Assembly (NCBI GenBank): GCA_019614645.1
Contig: JABWDB010000012.1
Span: 6,014,001-6,078,000 of the forward strand
Length of the DNA: 64,000 nt
Origin: Stratiolaelaps scimitus
Lineage: Eukaryota; Arthropoda; Arachnida; Mesostigmata; Laelapidae
Reading direction: 5' to 3'
Shown here: positions 1-13,500 of the stretch, in pieces
Numbering within the stretch: position 1 is the stretch's first letter
Layout of the letters: the number at the start of each line of letters is the position of its first letter
Notes under the pieces: model-generated
Databases searched by the model: none
What the model saw: the letters and a program-made list of their open reading frames with translations, nothing else
Told to the model about the DNA's origin: nothing
Position numbers and translations under genes: made by a program

Positions 1-2116
1 GCAAAAAGTTCCGAATGCGCGGCAGAGGTTCGTCTATCGGGTAAACCGTCGAGCGGCCGCCGTCTATGGCGTCTGTCTGTTGAGTCCTTGGCGGTAGGCG
101 CGTGTGCGTACACGTAAAGGCGACTTATGAATTCGTAATTCACCCGTGTCACCGTCGTCGTTCGGGTCTGCACCTCTCGGAGCAGGCTGGTACAGCAGGA
201 CATCTGGGACTATAGGAAAAGTCGTTCACTGAACTGGCCGAAATGCCAGCCCTACCGAACGGGCGATCGTTGACGCGCGCCTTGAGACGGGAAGAGGAAG
301 ACCGATTTACTGGTTCGCTTCACAATCAGTCGCAGCTGCCGCCGCCGCAGTTGCTACGGAAATCTAGCTTAAAGTTCAGCGAAAGGCTAATTATGGCAGA
401 CGTGTGTAGAGGTGGGGGATTCGTGGTGTTTTTCGTATTTGCGTCGGCTTGTTTCGACGCGTACAATGCGTTTTCCTGCTTGCTTGGATCCGAATGCGAA
501 TCGTCATAAGCGCGGGTGCGGGATTGATTTCTGGTGGTAAAATTCGCCGTTTTAACACGGCGTTGACCTTCACGTCCAGCGCAGTTTCGCCGCATAACGA
601 GACAAGCTGATGAGCAGCTGCGGGGCCGCGTTTTTTTTTCTAGTGCTTGTGAATTATAGCCACCGCGTCTATGTACCACCGTTGCGGTTCAGCTCGATAC
701 CGACGTTGGGGGGCGCTTTGTTCGACATGCGCAAATATTGTTGATGATTTGCATCTTTCAACCTGTACTTGCTGTGTTGATGAGGATCGAAACTTTCTCC
801 TTAGCCTGCTAGGGGTAGCTACGAAGTGAAGAGAAGATTGCCTGTTCCGTGTAGTAGTAAATGTGACTGAATTGAAATGACAGATTGAAGATTTCCACTC
901 GGTGATAAGAACCGACTTATTTCAAGCGGTTCAACTGACTCTCTGTACGGAGACGTCATCATTTGGGATGACCCTGAACCCGGCCCTGACACCAAGTCGT
1001 CGCGGTCATCGAACGCGAAATCCAAACGGGCAGGAAAGAAAACACTAATCAATTAACTAACTGTAGGAACCACTCGACTAATTACGAGGAGTTGTCGAGG
1101 TATTGAATGCTCGCCACGTAAATCGCTCTAACGAATGAAGTGATCTCTGAGAAATGAGCTTTATCCGCTAGTACCGATATTACTGCTAAAAGATCTGTTT
1201 CCAACGCAACCTCATCAGCCGAGCGTCCCAAGCGATGTCGACCGGCGACAAATCGAACGGCCGGCTCCGTCAGATATATTATATATTGCTCTCTTTGGAC
1301 TCTGCGTGCGCGATAGCACTCACACAGATCTCTCGGGAGTCCTCTCTCCTCTCTTACGTATGGTCTCACCAAAGGGTCTCGAATCGGCGAGACGGTTCAA
1401 CCGATCCCCTGTCTCCACCGTATTCCACACCACGCTCGCTAGGCTGCGACTGACGAAAGCTTGTTTCGACGTTTTCCTCTGGTTTCTGCTGCCCCTTCCG
1501 CCTGTGGAGGCATGAATACATTGTTGTTATATATATACCCGCATACGGCTAGTGAATAATCGCGCAGAGACGCGCGCAGGAGCTCGCACACACACACAGA
1601 CGGACACAGCGACTCAATTAACTGTATAGTTAGATAGCTAGCTGGCTAGATGGCTGGCTTGCTTGCTTGGCTGACGGTCACGTTGTCGACAATTGGCCAT
1701 TCGCTGCCATCCTTCTTTCCCTTGTTCCCCTATTGAGATAAGGCGCCGCGCGAGACGGAGATAGCACAGGGGCTTGCTATAAGAGGCTGGCTCGCACCTT
1801 CGTCTCTGGCTGACCGAGCTGCCGAGAGGCAGCAATAGCACAAGGCAGACCAACGAGCGGGCGACGTAAACGGCGCCGTCTAAAACTTCCTGTTTTCGCC
1901 TACGCGAGACCGAACACGAGGCAATTGACAGGGGAGGGCGGCACAGCATCTCGTGCTCTTTGGTCCACCCACAGGGTACGAGATCTACGCAGGTTGTTAG
2001 ATACGAGGATAACTGTCTATCCATTGTTCAGTCGGTTGGTTCGTCCGGCAATACGACGGGAGAGGACGACTAGCCAGGAGGGCATGGGGGCGCAGTTTAC
2101 GGGTCGCTGCTGTAGC

Positions 2117-2156
2117 CAGCCGCGTCCAGCCGCGTCCAGCCGCGTCCAGCCGCGTC
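2117..2156 (+). repeat. Four perfect tandem copies of CAGCCGCGTC
   Basis: A 10-bp unit repeated four times without mismatch. It is a small GC-rich minisatellite containing two CpGs per unit, in the GC-rich 5' region. Confidence 0.95.
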
Positions 2157-2823
2157 CTCGTCAATGGCGGCGGCGGCGGTGGTGGCGGAGGCGCTGGTTG
2201 TCACGGCAAGAGGCGGTCAGCGCGAGCGAGCAACGAGCGAGCTCTTAGTTGATTCGAGTAGTTAGTGGCTTGGCTGTTTGTCGAGGATAGTAATGAATAC
2301 AGTTCGACTCGCACTGTGTGCTGATAGGAGCTAACTGATGATTGGGTCAGCGGCTGGTTAGGGACAACGGCGGGCGCCTCTTAACCACCACCAACAACAA
2401 CTGATGACTGGCTGGTATATGTGTGCGCTCGTTCGGTAGACGGGTATCTCGATAATACGCCATAAACGTATGTGACATGCGCCTGCGTGTGGACGCATTG
2501 CGTCCGCCGGATAACAACATTTTCGGGTTATTTAACCGAACTGCCCCATCTAGATCCCGTTGATTTCGTAGCAGGTCGAGCGACGTTGTGCGCTGACGAC
2601 TCTGCCGTTCGTGGTCATCGCTGACACGCTGTTGAGTGGTCGGGCACTTGCAGGCACGATTTCTATGCGGCGAGTGCGATACGTATGATACTGAGCAACA
2701 AGCGTATCCGTGTGAATATGTGAAACCGTTCGGGTATCGAAACAGTAGCAGCGGCCATAACTCCTCTTCGCAGACTTTCCTGTGAAAAGGGGGGCTACCA
2801 TTGGCTGGAAGACTGACATATCG

Positions 2824-2843
2824 AGAGAGAGAGAGAGAGAGAG
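2824..2843 (+). repeat. (GA)n microsatellite
   Basis: An uninterrupted GA dinucleotide run. Similar runs occur at about 22366-22380, 39240-39261 and 41967-41991. Confidence 0.95.
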
Positions 2844-3012
2844 CCCAATGGCGCGGGGCATTCACGTGCGCCTGCGTTGCAACCGGACGTGCAACACGTG
2901 GGGGGGCACACAGGGTGCGATTCTCCCCTGACACCGTTGCACATTTACGTTTGAGGGGTTCGTCGTATGATGCAATGCCGAAAGCAGTTGTAGCGTGGAT
3001 ATTGAATGCTTA

Positions 3013-3040
3013 GGGCTGAGAATCAGCCCGGAAAATTTAA
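3013..3040 (+). repeat. Repeat family B copy (palindromic GCTGA-NNN-TCAGC core)
   Basis: GGGCTGAGAATCAGCCC followed by GGAAAATTTAA. The same core, often followed by C(C/T)GAAAA-like sequence, recurs elsewhere in the window. Confidence 0.7.
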
Positions 3041-3233
3041 GTTAGACTGAGAGAGAGAGAAAGGGAGAGTTGCCTGGCAGACCCATCGTCTGCTGCTCTG
3101 TCCACAAGCACTGGTGATCTTATCGATCGCGCAGGAGATAAAAGCGGACGAGAATGTTATCCCGAGTGAGATTTCTCGCCATGGGAGCGGGGAACGGCTG
3201 CCGCTGTTGACAATGATGGATATTGGCCAGCGG

Positions 3234-3294
3234 CCATATATATATATAATATATATTATTATATATGGTATATATATATATATATATATATATA
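3234..3294. repeat. (TA)n microsatellite
   Basis: An interrupted TA run, first of about thirty in the window. It produces the artefactual YIYIYI-type frames on both strands. Confidence 0.95.
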
Positions 3295-3383
3295 TCTGTT
3301 CGATGTGGCGATGCAACGATTTAATAATACTAGGTCGTCGATAATAAGCGATAAACAAGCAATTCTCTATTCAAGTTGCGATT

Positions 3384-3415
3384 GATTGATTGATTGATCG
3401 ATCAATCAATCAATC
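3384..3415. repeat. Perfect 32-bp palindrome made of GATT/AATC repeats
   Basis: Tandem GATT units turn at 3399/3400 into tandem AATC units, giving 16 bp that are the exact reverse complement of the next 16. It could form a cruciform and may be a microsatellite that has undergone inversion. Confidence 0.95.
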
Positions 3416-3769
3416 TCGAGTGGTTGTTGACCCGAACACAGATCACTGCCCTGCTCGTGCTGCCTGTATATGCACAAGTGCGTAACAACGTAATGTAACG
3501 CAAATCTATATAATAATTAACAATTGGTGTTAATAATGATTCTAACAGACAAACACACGCGCATCCACAAGCATACTAAGCGGATATGACGCGATGCTAC
3601 TGAGTGTCGTGTTTTTATGAGTAATAATACAGAGGAGACACACGTTGATAGCGCAATCAATCTGGGTGGTGTTGTTCTTGTTGCCGTGACATAATTATCT
3701 GTGTCAATGACAGGTAACGGCTTTTGCTTGGACGTTGGAAATCTGTAGTAGTAATACATAGTAGTAATA

Positions 3770-4130
3770 CCCTCATAGTAACACTTAAAAGGTTAAGAGC
3801 TGAGACCAGCCACATAGGGAAACAGCTGAGGGTCAGCTCGAAAAACAATTATTAATGTGTGGCCGACTCTCCGGTCGTATAACTCCGTTCATCTCGTCGA
3901 ACTGTGTTGGATTGCTGCCGCTCAATTGGATTCATTATGCATTAATTAACGCGGGTGTGGTTTTTATTTTGTTTATTAGTACAAATTATTCAACTCGAGT
4001 GTTATCCTGTTAACATCGCCGAGAGAAAGAAAACACGGGTGGTTTTCAATGCTCGCACGCATTTTCCGTGACATTGCTGCGCCACGTTGAAGCTCATTTG
4101 AAGTTTTCTTACTTTTCCATATCCTATCAC
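3770..4130 (+). repeat. Longer repeat family B copy, related to 23030-23400
   Basis: Contains AACAGCTGAGGGTCAGCTC at 3821-3839, then GTGGTTTTC..CTCG and CACG..TTGAAGCTCATTT. The same blocks in the same order occur at 23030-23400, so these are two diverged copies of one element about 350 bp long. No coding capacity is apparent. Confidence 0.6.
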
Positions 4131-5148
4131 CCAAATGTAGATTTAGAAAGACGCACCACACGCACAGTAACACTGAATTAACATTAGCACAATAATAATA
4201 ATAATAATAACGTGATTTACTGTTTCACAAATAAATGTATGATGATGAATACAACAACAATAACAGTAGTAGTAGTAATCGTAGCGGTAGTCGTTGTTGC
4301 TATTATAGTGCAAGGGGGTTCGAAACCCGCCCCCCCCCCGAACGTGGCACAATTTCCATTTACAGGGGGTTGTCCGCCTTACGAAGAAATGCGAGAGCGT
4401 TCCCGAACGCTGAGTTCAATGTTTAATGCCGAGGGTTTTCGGACAAGGTGAGCCGGGAACAACAACAACAACGGAGACAGAAAAACTTAGCCGCCCAAGC
4501 CGGGGTATTTGACCGCGGACGCGTTGTGTTTAGCTATCGCCGCTGCATTGTCCATCGTTGGGTATCGGCGTAAGCCGAAGCCGCTTATTCAGCCACCGTT
4601 CCTCCCCTGCTCTTTCGGCAATTTGCAGTCCAACGCAGCTCTGTGGTTGTCGTCGACATTGTCAACGATTTCCCCGACGCTACGGCACGGTAACAGACGG
4701 AGGCGAGTGCGCCGGCGAAGAGGAGAGGTTGAGCTAGACCCCCAGAGCGGTGATTGAGCGCTTCACAGATCAGCTTCGTTCATTGGCTGAACCAAGTCAG
4801 TCGAATGAGTCGGACAGACCTTGCTGAAGTTGCAGACGCTCGCGCACACTCGCATTAATCGATTGCCACTGGCTCCCGAAAGGTGACAATACCATCAGGC
4901 ACAGTAATAGCTACGGTAGCAACAGCTACCCGCGATGACGGTAGTGGCATCAATAAGTCCGACCGCTTGCGAGAGATACTGGTGGAATACCTCGCTTCTG
5001 GCGTTATTCGACAACGGCTCGTGTTGTGACAGAGAGAGAGCGAGCGAGAGATTTCTTGCGTTCACCGTCCGTTCGTTAGGAGCCCCCGCGCCCTCACCTA
5101 CCTTGGGCTGACCGCTACGGCGGCTTTGTGCCTTAGCCTGAATGTACG

Positions 5149-5179
<31 letters not shown>

Positions 5180-7444
5180 ATGGCGCGCGCAAAAATATAT
5201 CGTAACATGTCGCGCGATGTCCTTATCCATACGTTTTGAATACGTCTCATTTCGCAGTAATGATAATAATTATGATGATGATGCGAATGACCGCGATTAT
5301 GATAGGCCCTGCTATCGGGCCCACCGAAGGATTTCGTTGGCGAGCGCCGTCGATTCATTGCGTTGATAATGCTGTTTCGAGAGCCGGCGACGATTTCATC
5401 ATTAATTTGTTCATTCTCTATGAGAATGGACATATATGCATGGATCGCATATATGCATGCGTTGCTCTCGGCCGTCGAATGCCATCGGATTGAACAGAGA
5501 TGATTTTTGCACACCAGCAGTTTTGTACAAGGAGAGGCGCACTCTCGTACCTAACTACGAAAATGGTCCACGGCTGATTTGAGTGTTGCCCCCTTGCCGG
5601 AGGCTGCCTGCTCCAGCAACGACGCTGAAATCCCCAGCAACGATTTTCTGTTCCCGGCGACAGCGGTGGCCACAGCAACTGTTTCATTATAGAGTGCTGC
5701 CGAGTTGCCTTGGCAGCAGGCTAGCCCCAGAGCATACAGGCGCATCGACTGCAGCAGCAAAAGGGACACCTAGAACTGCTATATTAATATGACAGCTTCG
5801 GTGTTTGCCGTCACCCGGCGGCAGCGGGCGCGTCCTTGGGGAAAGGGGTCGTGCTGTCGAACGCAGTCATTCGGTGAGTCATTGGCCCGCTGTCTGAAGT
5901 TGCTTGGCCCGCAGCCGATCGCCAGCGGATCGGGCCACTTCGTAAGATAGTCGCTAGATGGCGACGATGCGGTCGGTTGGGTCTGCGGCTTGCCTTCTGA
6001 GTTGGATGCTTACTTACTTGTGTTCGACGACGATATATATATATATATCTCGACTATTGGCTCTGTCTGTGTCTCCGCGGTCTGTCGCCGTTTGTTTGTC
6101 CCCGTGTCTGGCTCTATCTAACTCATCTCTTTGCTGGATTGGCTGGCGCTGCTCGCGCGTTCGCCCGTTCATTTGACGGCCAACTTTAGTTCAGCGAAGG
6201 GATCGGGATTGCCGCGCGCACGGGGGGAGACTTGTGGTACGGCTGGGCTTTGGCGGACGGATGGATGCGGGGTTTGTCGTAGCGAGCCGCGGTTGGTCGC
6301 TGGGGTTCGGATCGAGACGTTGTCGTCATCAACGTTGATACAGTGACACGGAGACACCCGGGGAGACGGCGAACGATCTGCAGGGACGCTGCTAGCTGGC
6401 TTGATCCTGGCTGGCGGGGATCCATACAAGTGAACGTCAGGCAGTAGCAACAACAACAACAACAGGTCTGCGCGGAAGCATGGAAAAATACAGACGCACA
6501 CACACACACAGCCACACACGATGCGTGGCTCTGTAGCGGACAGTCGATGCGATGCGGGCCACGGTGACGCCTAGATTTTTGTTGGTGTCTGGTGGACGGA
6601 CGGACGCTGGTCGACGCGACACGCACCAGCCCTCACGGCAGGGCCGTCCAGGAGGCCGGCATCGCTTGCCTGTTCAATGAACAGAAATAGCAAACGATTA
6701 TACAAGACGAGCTTCGGGCGGGCGGGCGAGCGAGCGAACAGCAATGGCGCCGCCGGCGGAGTCGTTGATGATACTCACCGAGCCTTATGAGCCGCCAGTA
6801 GCCGATGCGCATGTCAGCTCACAAAATGCCTTGGGGGGGGCTGATACCGTCGACCTGACTTGACGTCGACTGTTTACCAATCAATTTGCATCTGCTCGTT
6901 CAATCGCCCCCGTCTGCTGAAGGCGATATCTTCTGTATGGCCTCTGATCTGTGTACGCCGTCTCTCGACGCGGCGGCCGGAGGGGATTCGGGGGTTGTGC
7001 AGAATCGTCAATAAACGCGAAGACGAGTGGATAATTCCGGAACGCCGCCTATGGTTACATGATAGTCGGGACGTCGACTGAACAATAAATGTGTGAAGCA
7101 CACCACCGGAGCAGAGGAAGAACTACTGGATTAATGTTGATTGATAAATAAACATGGACCCGAATGTCGACGCCTGCTTGTGAGGGAGTGCAAAATGATA
7201 CTTTTCGACTATAAGTGATCTACAGATAACCATGTTTGCGAAGTTGTTATTAGCGTTTGTTTTTTTTTTATTTATAATGCCACAATTCATATATGGGTAT
7301 GGGCAGAGGATATGATTTTGTAGGAGAACTGGGAAATAGATAGGTCGGGGTGTGGAGGGTGTCAGAAAATCACTGGGGTAATAATGCCTCTGGGAAATGC
7401 CCACGGGAAGTGTCGGCCATATGTTGCTACGCTTTCGAGGTTGT

Positions 7445-7517
7445 CCCGCTGCGTGATGACATAAAAGAGCGCTTAAGCATTGTAAAATTGCAGCTCCTTC
7501 GAAAAACCAGTAAACCT
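7445..7517 (+). mobile_element. SINE family A copy, 3' tail
   Basis: Shares with the copy at 62889-63036 (opposite strand) the stretch CTTAAGCATTGTAAA, a following TTGCAGCTC, and a run near GTGATGACATAAAAGAGC before it and AAACCAGTAAACC after it. The tRNA-like head is not clear here. It is a short non-autonomous retroposon by likeness to the better copies. Confidence 0.65.
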
Positions 7518-10439
7518 TTACACTCAGGGACAAGATTGCGTCTCGACGAAGATCTTGATTAGTGCTAGCTCGAGTGACCGAGCTGGACTTGTTTGTTCTA
7601 GCCCGTTATGACGATCGAGGTCTGATGAGCAAAACGACAATTAAAAGCTAATAATGACTGATAGTAACAAAGACGAAAAGCGCCCACAGGGGTCGTGCGA
7701 AAATTCATGCGGGTGCCATCGACGCGCCACACCCCTTAGCTATTGCCTCTCGCAGCTGAACGCCATCTATAATATAGTTGTTTTTCTCGTCGGCAAGGAT
7801 TGGACCATAGGCACTCTTTATCGATAGCAACACTATAAACGTTGTTGTCGTCTATGCGACAATTGGTATGTATTTGATTCTACAATGATAATACACCTTG
7901 TGTGATATCCACTCGAATGATACTCTCCTCCGTCGTATACACAATACGCCGTTGAACGGGTTGGTTGTTGACAATTTCTAGGCTAGATATTGCTTGTTGC
8001 TCTTGCTCAATATCATTCAAGATAGTATGTGTTTGCTATTATGTGTGGTATTACCGCCCCCTTGAGACGATCTCGCGAACATTTCAGCACAGCCTGAGAA
8101 CTCCCAGGGCTGCTGATCGCCCTCGGCTGCCATTTGCTTACCGTCTACACGACGCATATGCCGTTAATATGCTGCTCTGTGCTGCTCTCCCAACTTTTCG
8201 TTCGGCCTTCGGAGAAAGGTCGATTTCATCTTAGCTCGCTGGGGGAGGGGGGGGGGCGTACTCCTCAGTTTGATCGTTTGTGGCCCCTGTTTTTCCTTTT
8301 GTTTTCTTGGTTGGTTTGTTGATTCGTTCGAAGAGGAACTGAACGATGGACGTCAACCAGTTCGAAGAGACAGTTTCGGCGAGTCGAGCGGTTCCCGCTG
8401 GCGACGCGCCGTTAACGCGACAGATGGAGGCGTGCTGCAGTTATCGCTGTTGTTATTGCTATTATTCTCATCGAACTCGTCCAGATCGTAGATGGGTAGT
8501 CTCCTACACCCCGGCATGGTAGCATTGTCGGGTGGACGCCGCGTGCTGCAGGTCTCTGCTAGCCAGAGCCAATCGGCCGCCGCACAAAACGTCCCTAGTT
8601 AGGCCGCCGCCGCCGCCCCCGCTTGCTTGCATTAGCAGTGCCGCGTTCATGCTGAACTATGATGGTCGGCAGGCATCAGTAGGATTTGTCTCGTTGACGA
8701 CTCGCTCGCTAGCTGGATGTATACAAGTGAGTGTGTATCTGTGTGAGGATATGCCTTCCGAGATCTGCTGCGCTGTTCGTATTGGATTGCCGTGTATAAC
8801 TCCGCGCGTATATCCTCGACGGGTTTGTGCTTTCATCCATATATTGCGTTGGAGCCGGTTATTGTCCCGTCGGGGCCGCTTCCGATCGATTTCCGGCGCG
8901 AAATCGCCCCACTGATAATGACAACAACAAACATGTCATCAATAACTCGTATCACAGCAGTCATCATAATAAAGCAAGCAGAGTCACCAGACAACTGCAC
9001 GAACTGCGATGACTGTCGCCTCACCACGAATGTCGACGAAGTTTCGGCAGATCGATGCCGGTAAAAGGCCTCTTGTCGCCTTCTGAACGCCGTGGTCGTA
9101 AGGATGACGGTGAGGTCATTTGCTTACCACGGTTCGCATTTGTTCCTAACGCCGCACGCTGGTGCTACCATTGCTGCTCTGTCATACGGAAGCATTCGAG
9201 CAACGTACAAGTCAAGCGGGAAGCTTCAGAGGCAGGTGGGAGCTGTTTATCCGTGATGTGAAGTAACGACGCGTAGGTGTCCTAGGAAAAATGGTGGAAC
9301 ATAGTGGACAGGACACGTGGTGGCTGGTCGGACACATCGCCTCCGTTCTATTTTGACCTGACAATTTGACTCGGATCAGAGAAGGTGCTCACCATTTAAC
9401 AGAATTTACTTAGTGGATGATATCGGCAGGAGACGCTCGTAGAACATCTCATGAGAGGCGGCTGTCCATATGAGACGTTTTGTTGTCTAGTAAAAATCAC
9501 TCTGCTTATGCGAAGTGGACGTGAAAGGTCGTAGTCCTTTTCAAAACTTTCCTCCAGCTGGTATTGAGTATATCTATATGGTGCTGCTGCTCCTGCTGTT
9601 GGGCTGCTGTTGCTGATACTGTCAGAAATTTGTGTGCCGGCTGAGCGTGTCCAAAACATAGCCAAGAAGCGCGCGCAAGAACGCTGTTGTATGTCGATCT
9701 GTCAGCGCAGGGCCGTCAGTGGCGTCTCGTAGACCGTCCGTTCGACAGCTTTGCTGGCTGGCTGGCTGCTTTTCTGCCCAGCCGAGAATCAGCCGCGAAC
9801 TGGTCGCACACAAAGTCAGCGGCTTCGCACAGAAATCCTGAAGGTATTTACTCAAATCTCGCCAGCAACACACGTTTGAGCCCCTTTGTCGTTTTCGTTG
9901 ATGGTAACAACGTCAAATTTGAAATCCCCTTTATTTCACCAATGAGCGCGAAGTTCGCTTTCGTGCAGTGGACATTGTAAATCATTTTTGTTTTACACGG
10001 CCTTCTCGGACCGTTCAGCGGGACGAGGCTGTCGGCGACGTCGAACGCATGGTGTACAATGCTGGCCAGTAGATGCTGAAATATTTAAACGCAATCGAAA
10101 AATCCGCTGGCGGGTAGTTGACAAAAACGCATGCTAATATCTAATAGTTGGTTCAACGATCTGGTTCTTCGGAAGATGATCTTGTTGAACATCTTCAGAA
10201 GATCTTTCCATAGCGGGGCCCGCGTGAATAGTTTGCCATTTTGGAGCATATAAACCGTCGCGTCCGAATCAAAATTAATGACGACTCGTTCACCGCGCTA
10301 CAGCACCGCCATCAGCGGTCATTGTACAAATATTCTAATCTGCTTCTAGCCTGTTAATTACAAGTGAATGGAATAAGCAAGTGCTGATCAACGTTTTCAT
10401 GAGAAATCCACCAAAATCCACTTCTTATGACGCGTTCAA

Positions 10440-10575
10440 GCGTTCAGCGCTTGAGGGCGCCCGCTTTGAGCTGGAGGGCGCAGATTCGAGTCCCGCGACG
10501 TAACATATCGAGAGACCTTGAACGTTGCAAGAACTGCAGTTCTGCAGTTCAATGAGGCAATAAAAACCATAACCT
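10440..10575 (+). mobile_element. SINE family A copy
   Basis: The element has a B-box-like GATTCGAGTCC, then CCCGCGACG, then CGAGAGACCTTG also found in the 15.4 kb copy, followed by GTTGCAAGAACTGCAGTTC and an A/T-rich end with AATAAA. The head (about 10440-10490) is tRNA-like but degraded. Confidence 0.6.
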
Positions 10576-13500
10576 AGTATTGTGCCTGCCTCTGGCTTTA
10601 TGTTTTTGTTCTATACCAGAAACACGTATTTGTTATGTTATGAAACGGACCGAGCTGTGTGCCTGTCCAGTGGTAGGCAGGGCAGTACTGTACAATCATC
10701 AGCTATACATCATCAGCTATCGGCAAATATTTCATCCGAATGTCCCATTGGCTAGCTGCCATTACCGCTAATTAGTTACACGCACGCAGACAAAATCAGT
10801 GCCCCTTAGATAAGTATGGCGGTGCGTCACCGAAATCAAATATTAAGTATGCTTCAGCATTTGAATAATAAAATACATAGGCATCATTCGGCACGAGTCG
10901 ACGGCGGCCGTACCAACCAGGGACGGCTGTGTGGCCGGCAGTCTAACGTGTCAAGTGTTACATGTTGCTGAACAGCGTGGTGATGTGTGTGTGCGTGTGG
11001 GCAAAAACAGCAGCCTCTCATGACCAGCATTAAATCTAGCGGCGGCAGCAGCAGCAGCCAAGCGTGTTTCATGAGTCTACGGTTAACTGGATACTACTGT
11101 GGCCAGTGGTGTTTCTGCTACAGATGCGATTCTGTGTTAAGCGGCTTGCGGTCTACTTTTTTTTTTATAGTATGATTAGCTGGGTCGGCGTTGGCGCATT
11201 GACACATTTGCGTACAGACAGAGGCCTGATCGAATAACGAACGCAAACCATAGCCATGGCTGGCTACACCAACGGTATCCCAATGCGTAGCAGCATTACT
11301 TGCAGGCAATCGCAGGTGAATCGCAGGGTATGCCGTTTCAACAACGTGTCGCGAGGGAGCAGTCGTCATATGCTGAAATGGAATCGATCTGGGCAGAGCG
11401 TAAATATACTAAGATGGCATCAAATGTCGGGTTTTTGTGTTCGACAACAATACAACCACCAGTCGCGTCCCCCACGTCTTTCGTCATTGATCGCCTCAGG
11501 TATCCTGACCCGGTTGAACGAAGAGCGATCTCGCGTCCGATCGGCTGTGATCGAGATGTCGATATCAACGCGCGGATACGATTCCCGCATGGGTGATCGA
11601 TTGACTGATTCAATAGCATCCGTAATGGAGACGGACTCCCCAGAGCTTTTGCTTGCCTCAATGCTCTTGCTGTTTCGTTTCTGGCACTAGATCGAATATC
11701 TGCTCGGGCAAGAATATAGTAATCGGCGTTCGGCGAATTAGCGAACTGTCTGTTCGTTTTGTGCCAGTTCATGATGATACCACTACAACATCATCATATA
11801 CAGTGGCAACGCTGTCGACGATACGATTCGACTTAATCGGGAACTGTGACAACAAGTGATGCGTCGAGATGACGCGTCTAGGGACGACACAGGCCTGTAT
11901 CCGTGTTATGCATATATGCGTTACACAGGCACTAGTCGAAGGGCTACGACAGACACTGGCAAAGAGTGGGCGTTTCTGAGTTCTTCTCCCATCTGGTCTC
12001 TGGCGACGTCGAGGGCCTTCCGCAGGCAGGCCTTCTCTAGGCAGGCCCGTTGGCAGGCGAGTGGCCTCCGCGAACCACGCCAATCGTGGTCCCAGGCCGT
12101 CGGCGGCAGCGAGCATCGTGCCCTAGCTATCGTTACGATTGATCAGACCGATTCCACGAACACAGGATCAGCGCTGCCTGCACCGCCTCTTAGTCTGCCT
12201 CGCTCGGACTCGCGTTGCTTCCTGCGTGGCGCTATCGAGAGCTACAGACCACGAGTTGGCACTGCCAGGAACAGTGGTCTGGCGAACCCGCGACCATTAC
12301 CACCGCTGGCCTCCTCGTCTGGTCCAAGCTGTCGTTGTTCCGAGCGACCGGCCGGCCGGCCGGCCTGCCTCACCGCCTCATTCGCGATGCGGAGATCTCT
12401 AGCAAAGGGCAGGAAAGCGATGGACGGAGATGTGCGAGTTTGCTGCGGGGTCCAGATGCTGGCGTGTTCGACCGAACACTGAGAAGATTCGCATTGACTC
12501 GGCATTCATACACGCATTCGAACGTGGCGTGTAGAGGCAGCCATGGCATCGACAGCCAGCATCGTGTGGGTGCCTATGTAGCTGTTGGGTTGGTGGCATC
12601 AGTCGCTATGGTATGGTACTATAGAAGAGCGTTTCGGGGAGTTCGTTCGTAGATTTCTATGCTGTCCGATCTTGGTCTGATTCTGCTGGCATCTACGAAT
12701 GGACGCCATCTACGCTGTTCTCTTGGTAGTGCTAGCAATGCTGACTGGAACGCCAGCTCGGAAAATCTCCTCTGCCTCTGCTAGTCATGCTTACGAACGC
12801 TTACGCTAAATACGTTTTAAAGGGGGTTTAACACGATCAGCGACAAAATCGAATGCTCAATATGATACGGTCAATGGCGTAGGCGTTATAGGTGGGAGGC
12901 ATTTGTGATTGTAATCGACTGCTGAGCTCTCGTTTTCCAGGCGATAAATCAACCTTGTTAAGATATATATATATATATATATAGCATGTCGATGTTACGT
13001 TTGTGATCACTTAACACGCGCTGATTGTGACCACCAAAGTTGACGACGAAGACAAGTCAATGGAACGCCAAAATTCATGATGGAGATGGGAAATAACGAA
13101 CTGAGGCCGATTTTGCTGCCGAGCATATATATGTGTAGGCTATAGCATTCCTCTTGCAATGAACTGATATCGTCTCAGTGAGCTGGCACTCAGCAACAAG
13201 ATACAACAAGATCAACTCGAGTCTGCACCTGAAGTGTGTTATTGTCTACGAACCAATGTTCAGGCCGTGGTAGCGTTTGAACCCCCCCGACCTAGGACCG
13301 ATCCTACTGCTGGCCTATTTCTCGTCGTCGTCGTCGTGTACCTAGATAGGGCGACGTCTTTCGCCTTTCCAGCCATCGCGGGGACAGCTCGGCTAGACTC
13401 GACAGGACGCTCCTGAAGGACGTCAAACATAGGGGATCTCGATAAAATCATTTCTCAAACAGATAATAAAAAGTAAACCTTGCCAAAGCCTGACAGGCGG

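Noticed and set aside
2117..2156. A CRISPR-like array
   Set aside because: The units are contiguous without spacers, and the window is eukaryotic.
11856..12482. A 208-codon plus-strand frame
   Set aside because: Arg/Ser/Pro-rich composition with no domain, overlapping frames in all phases, and a GGCC repeat inside it.
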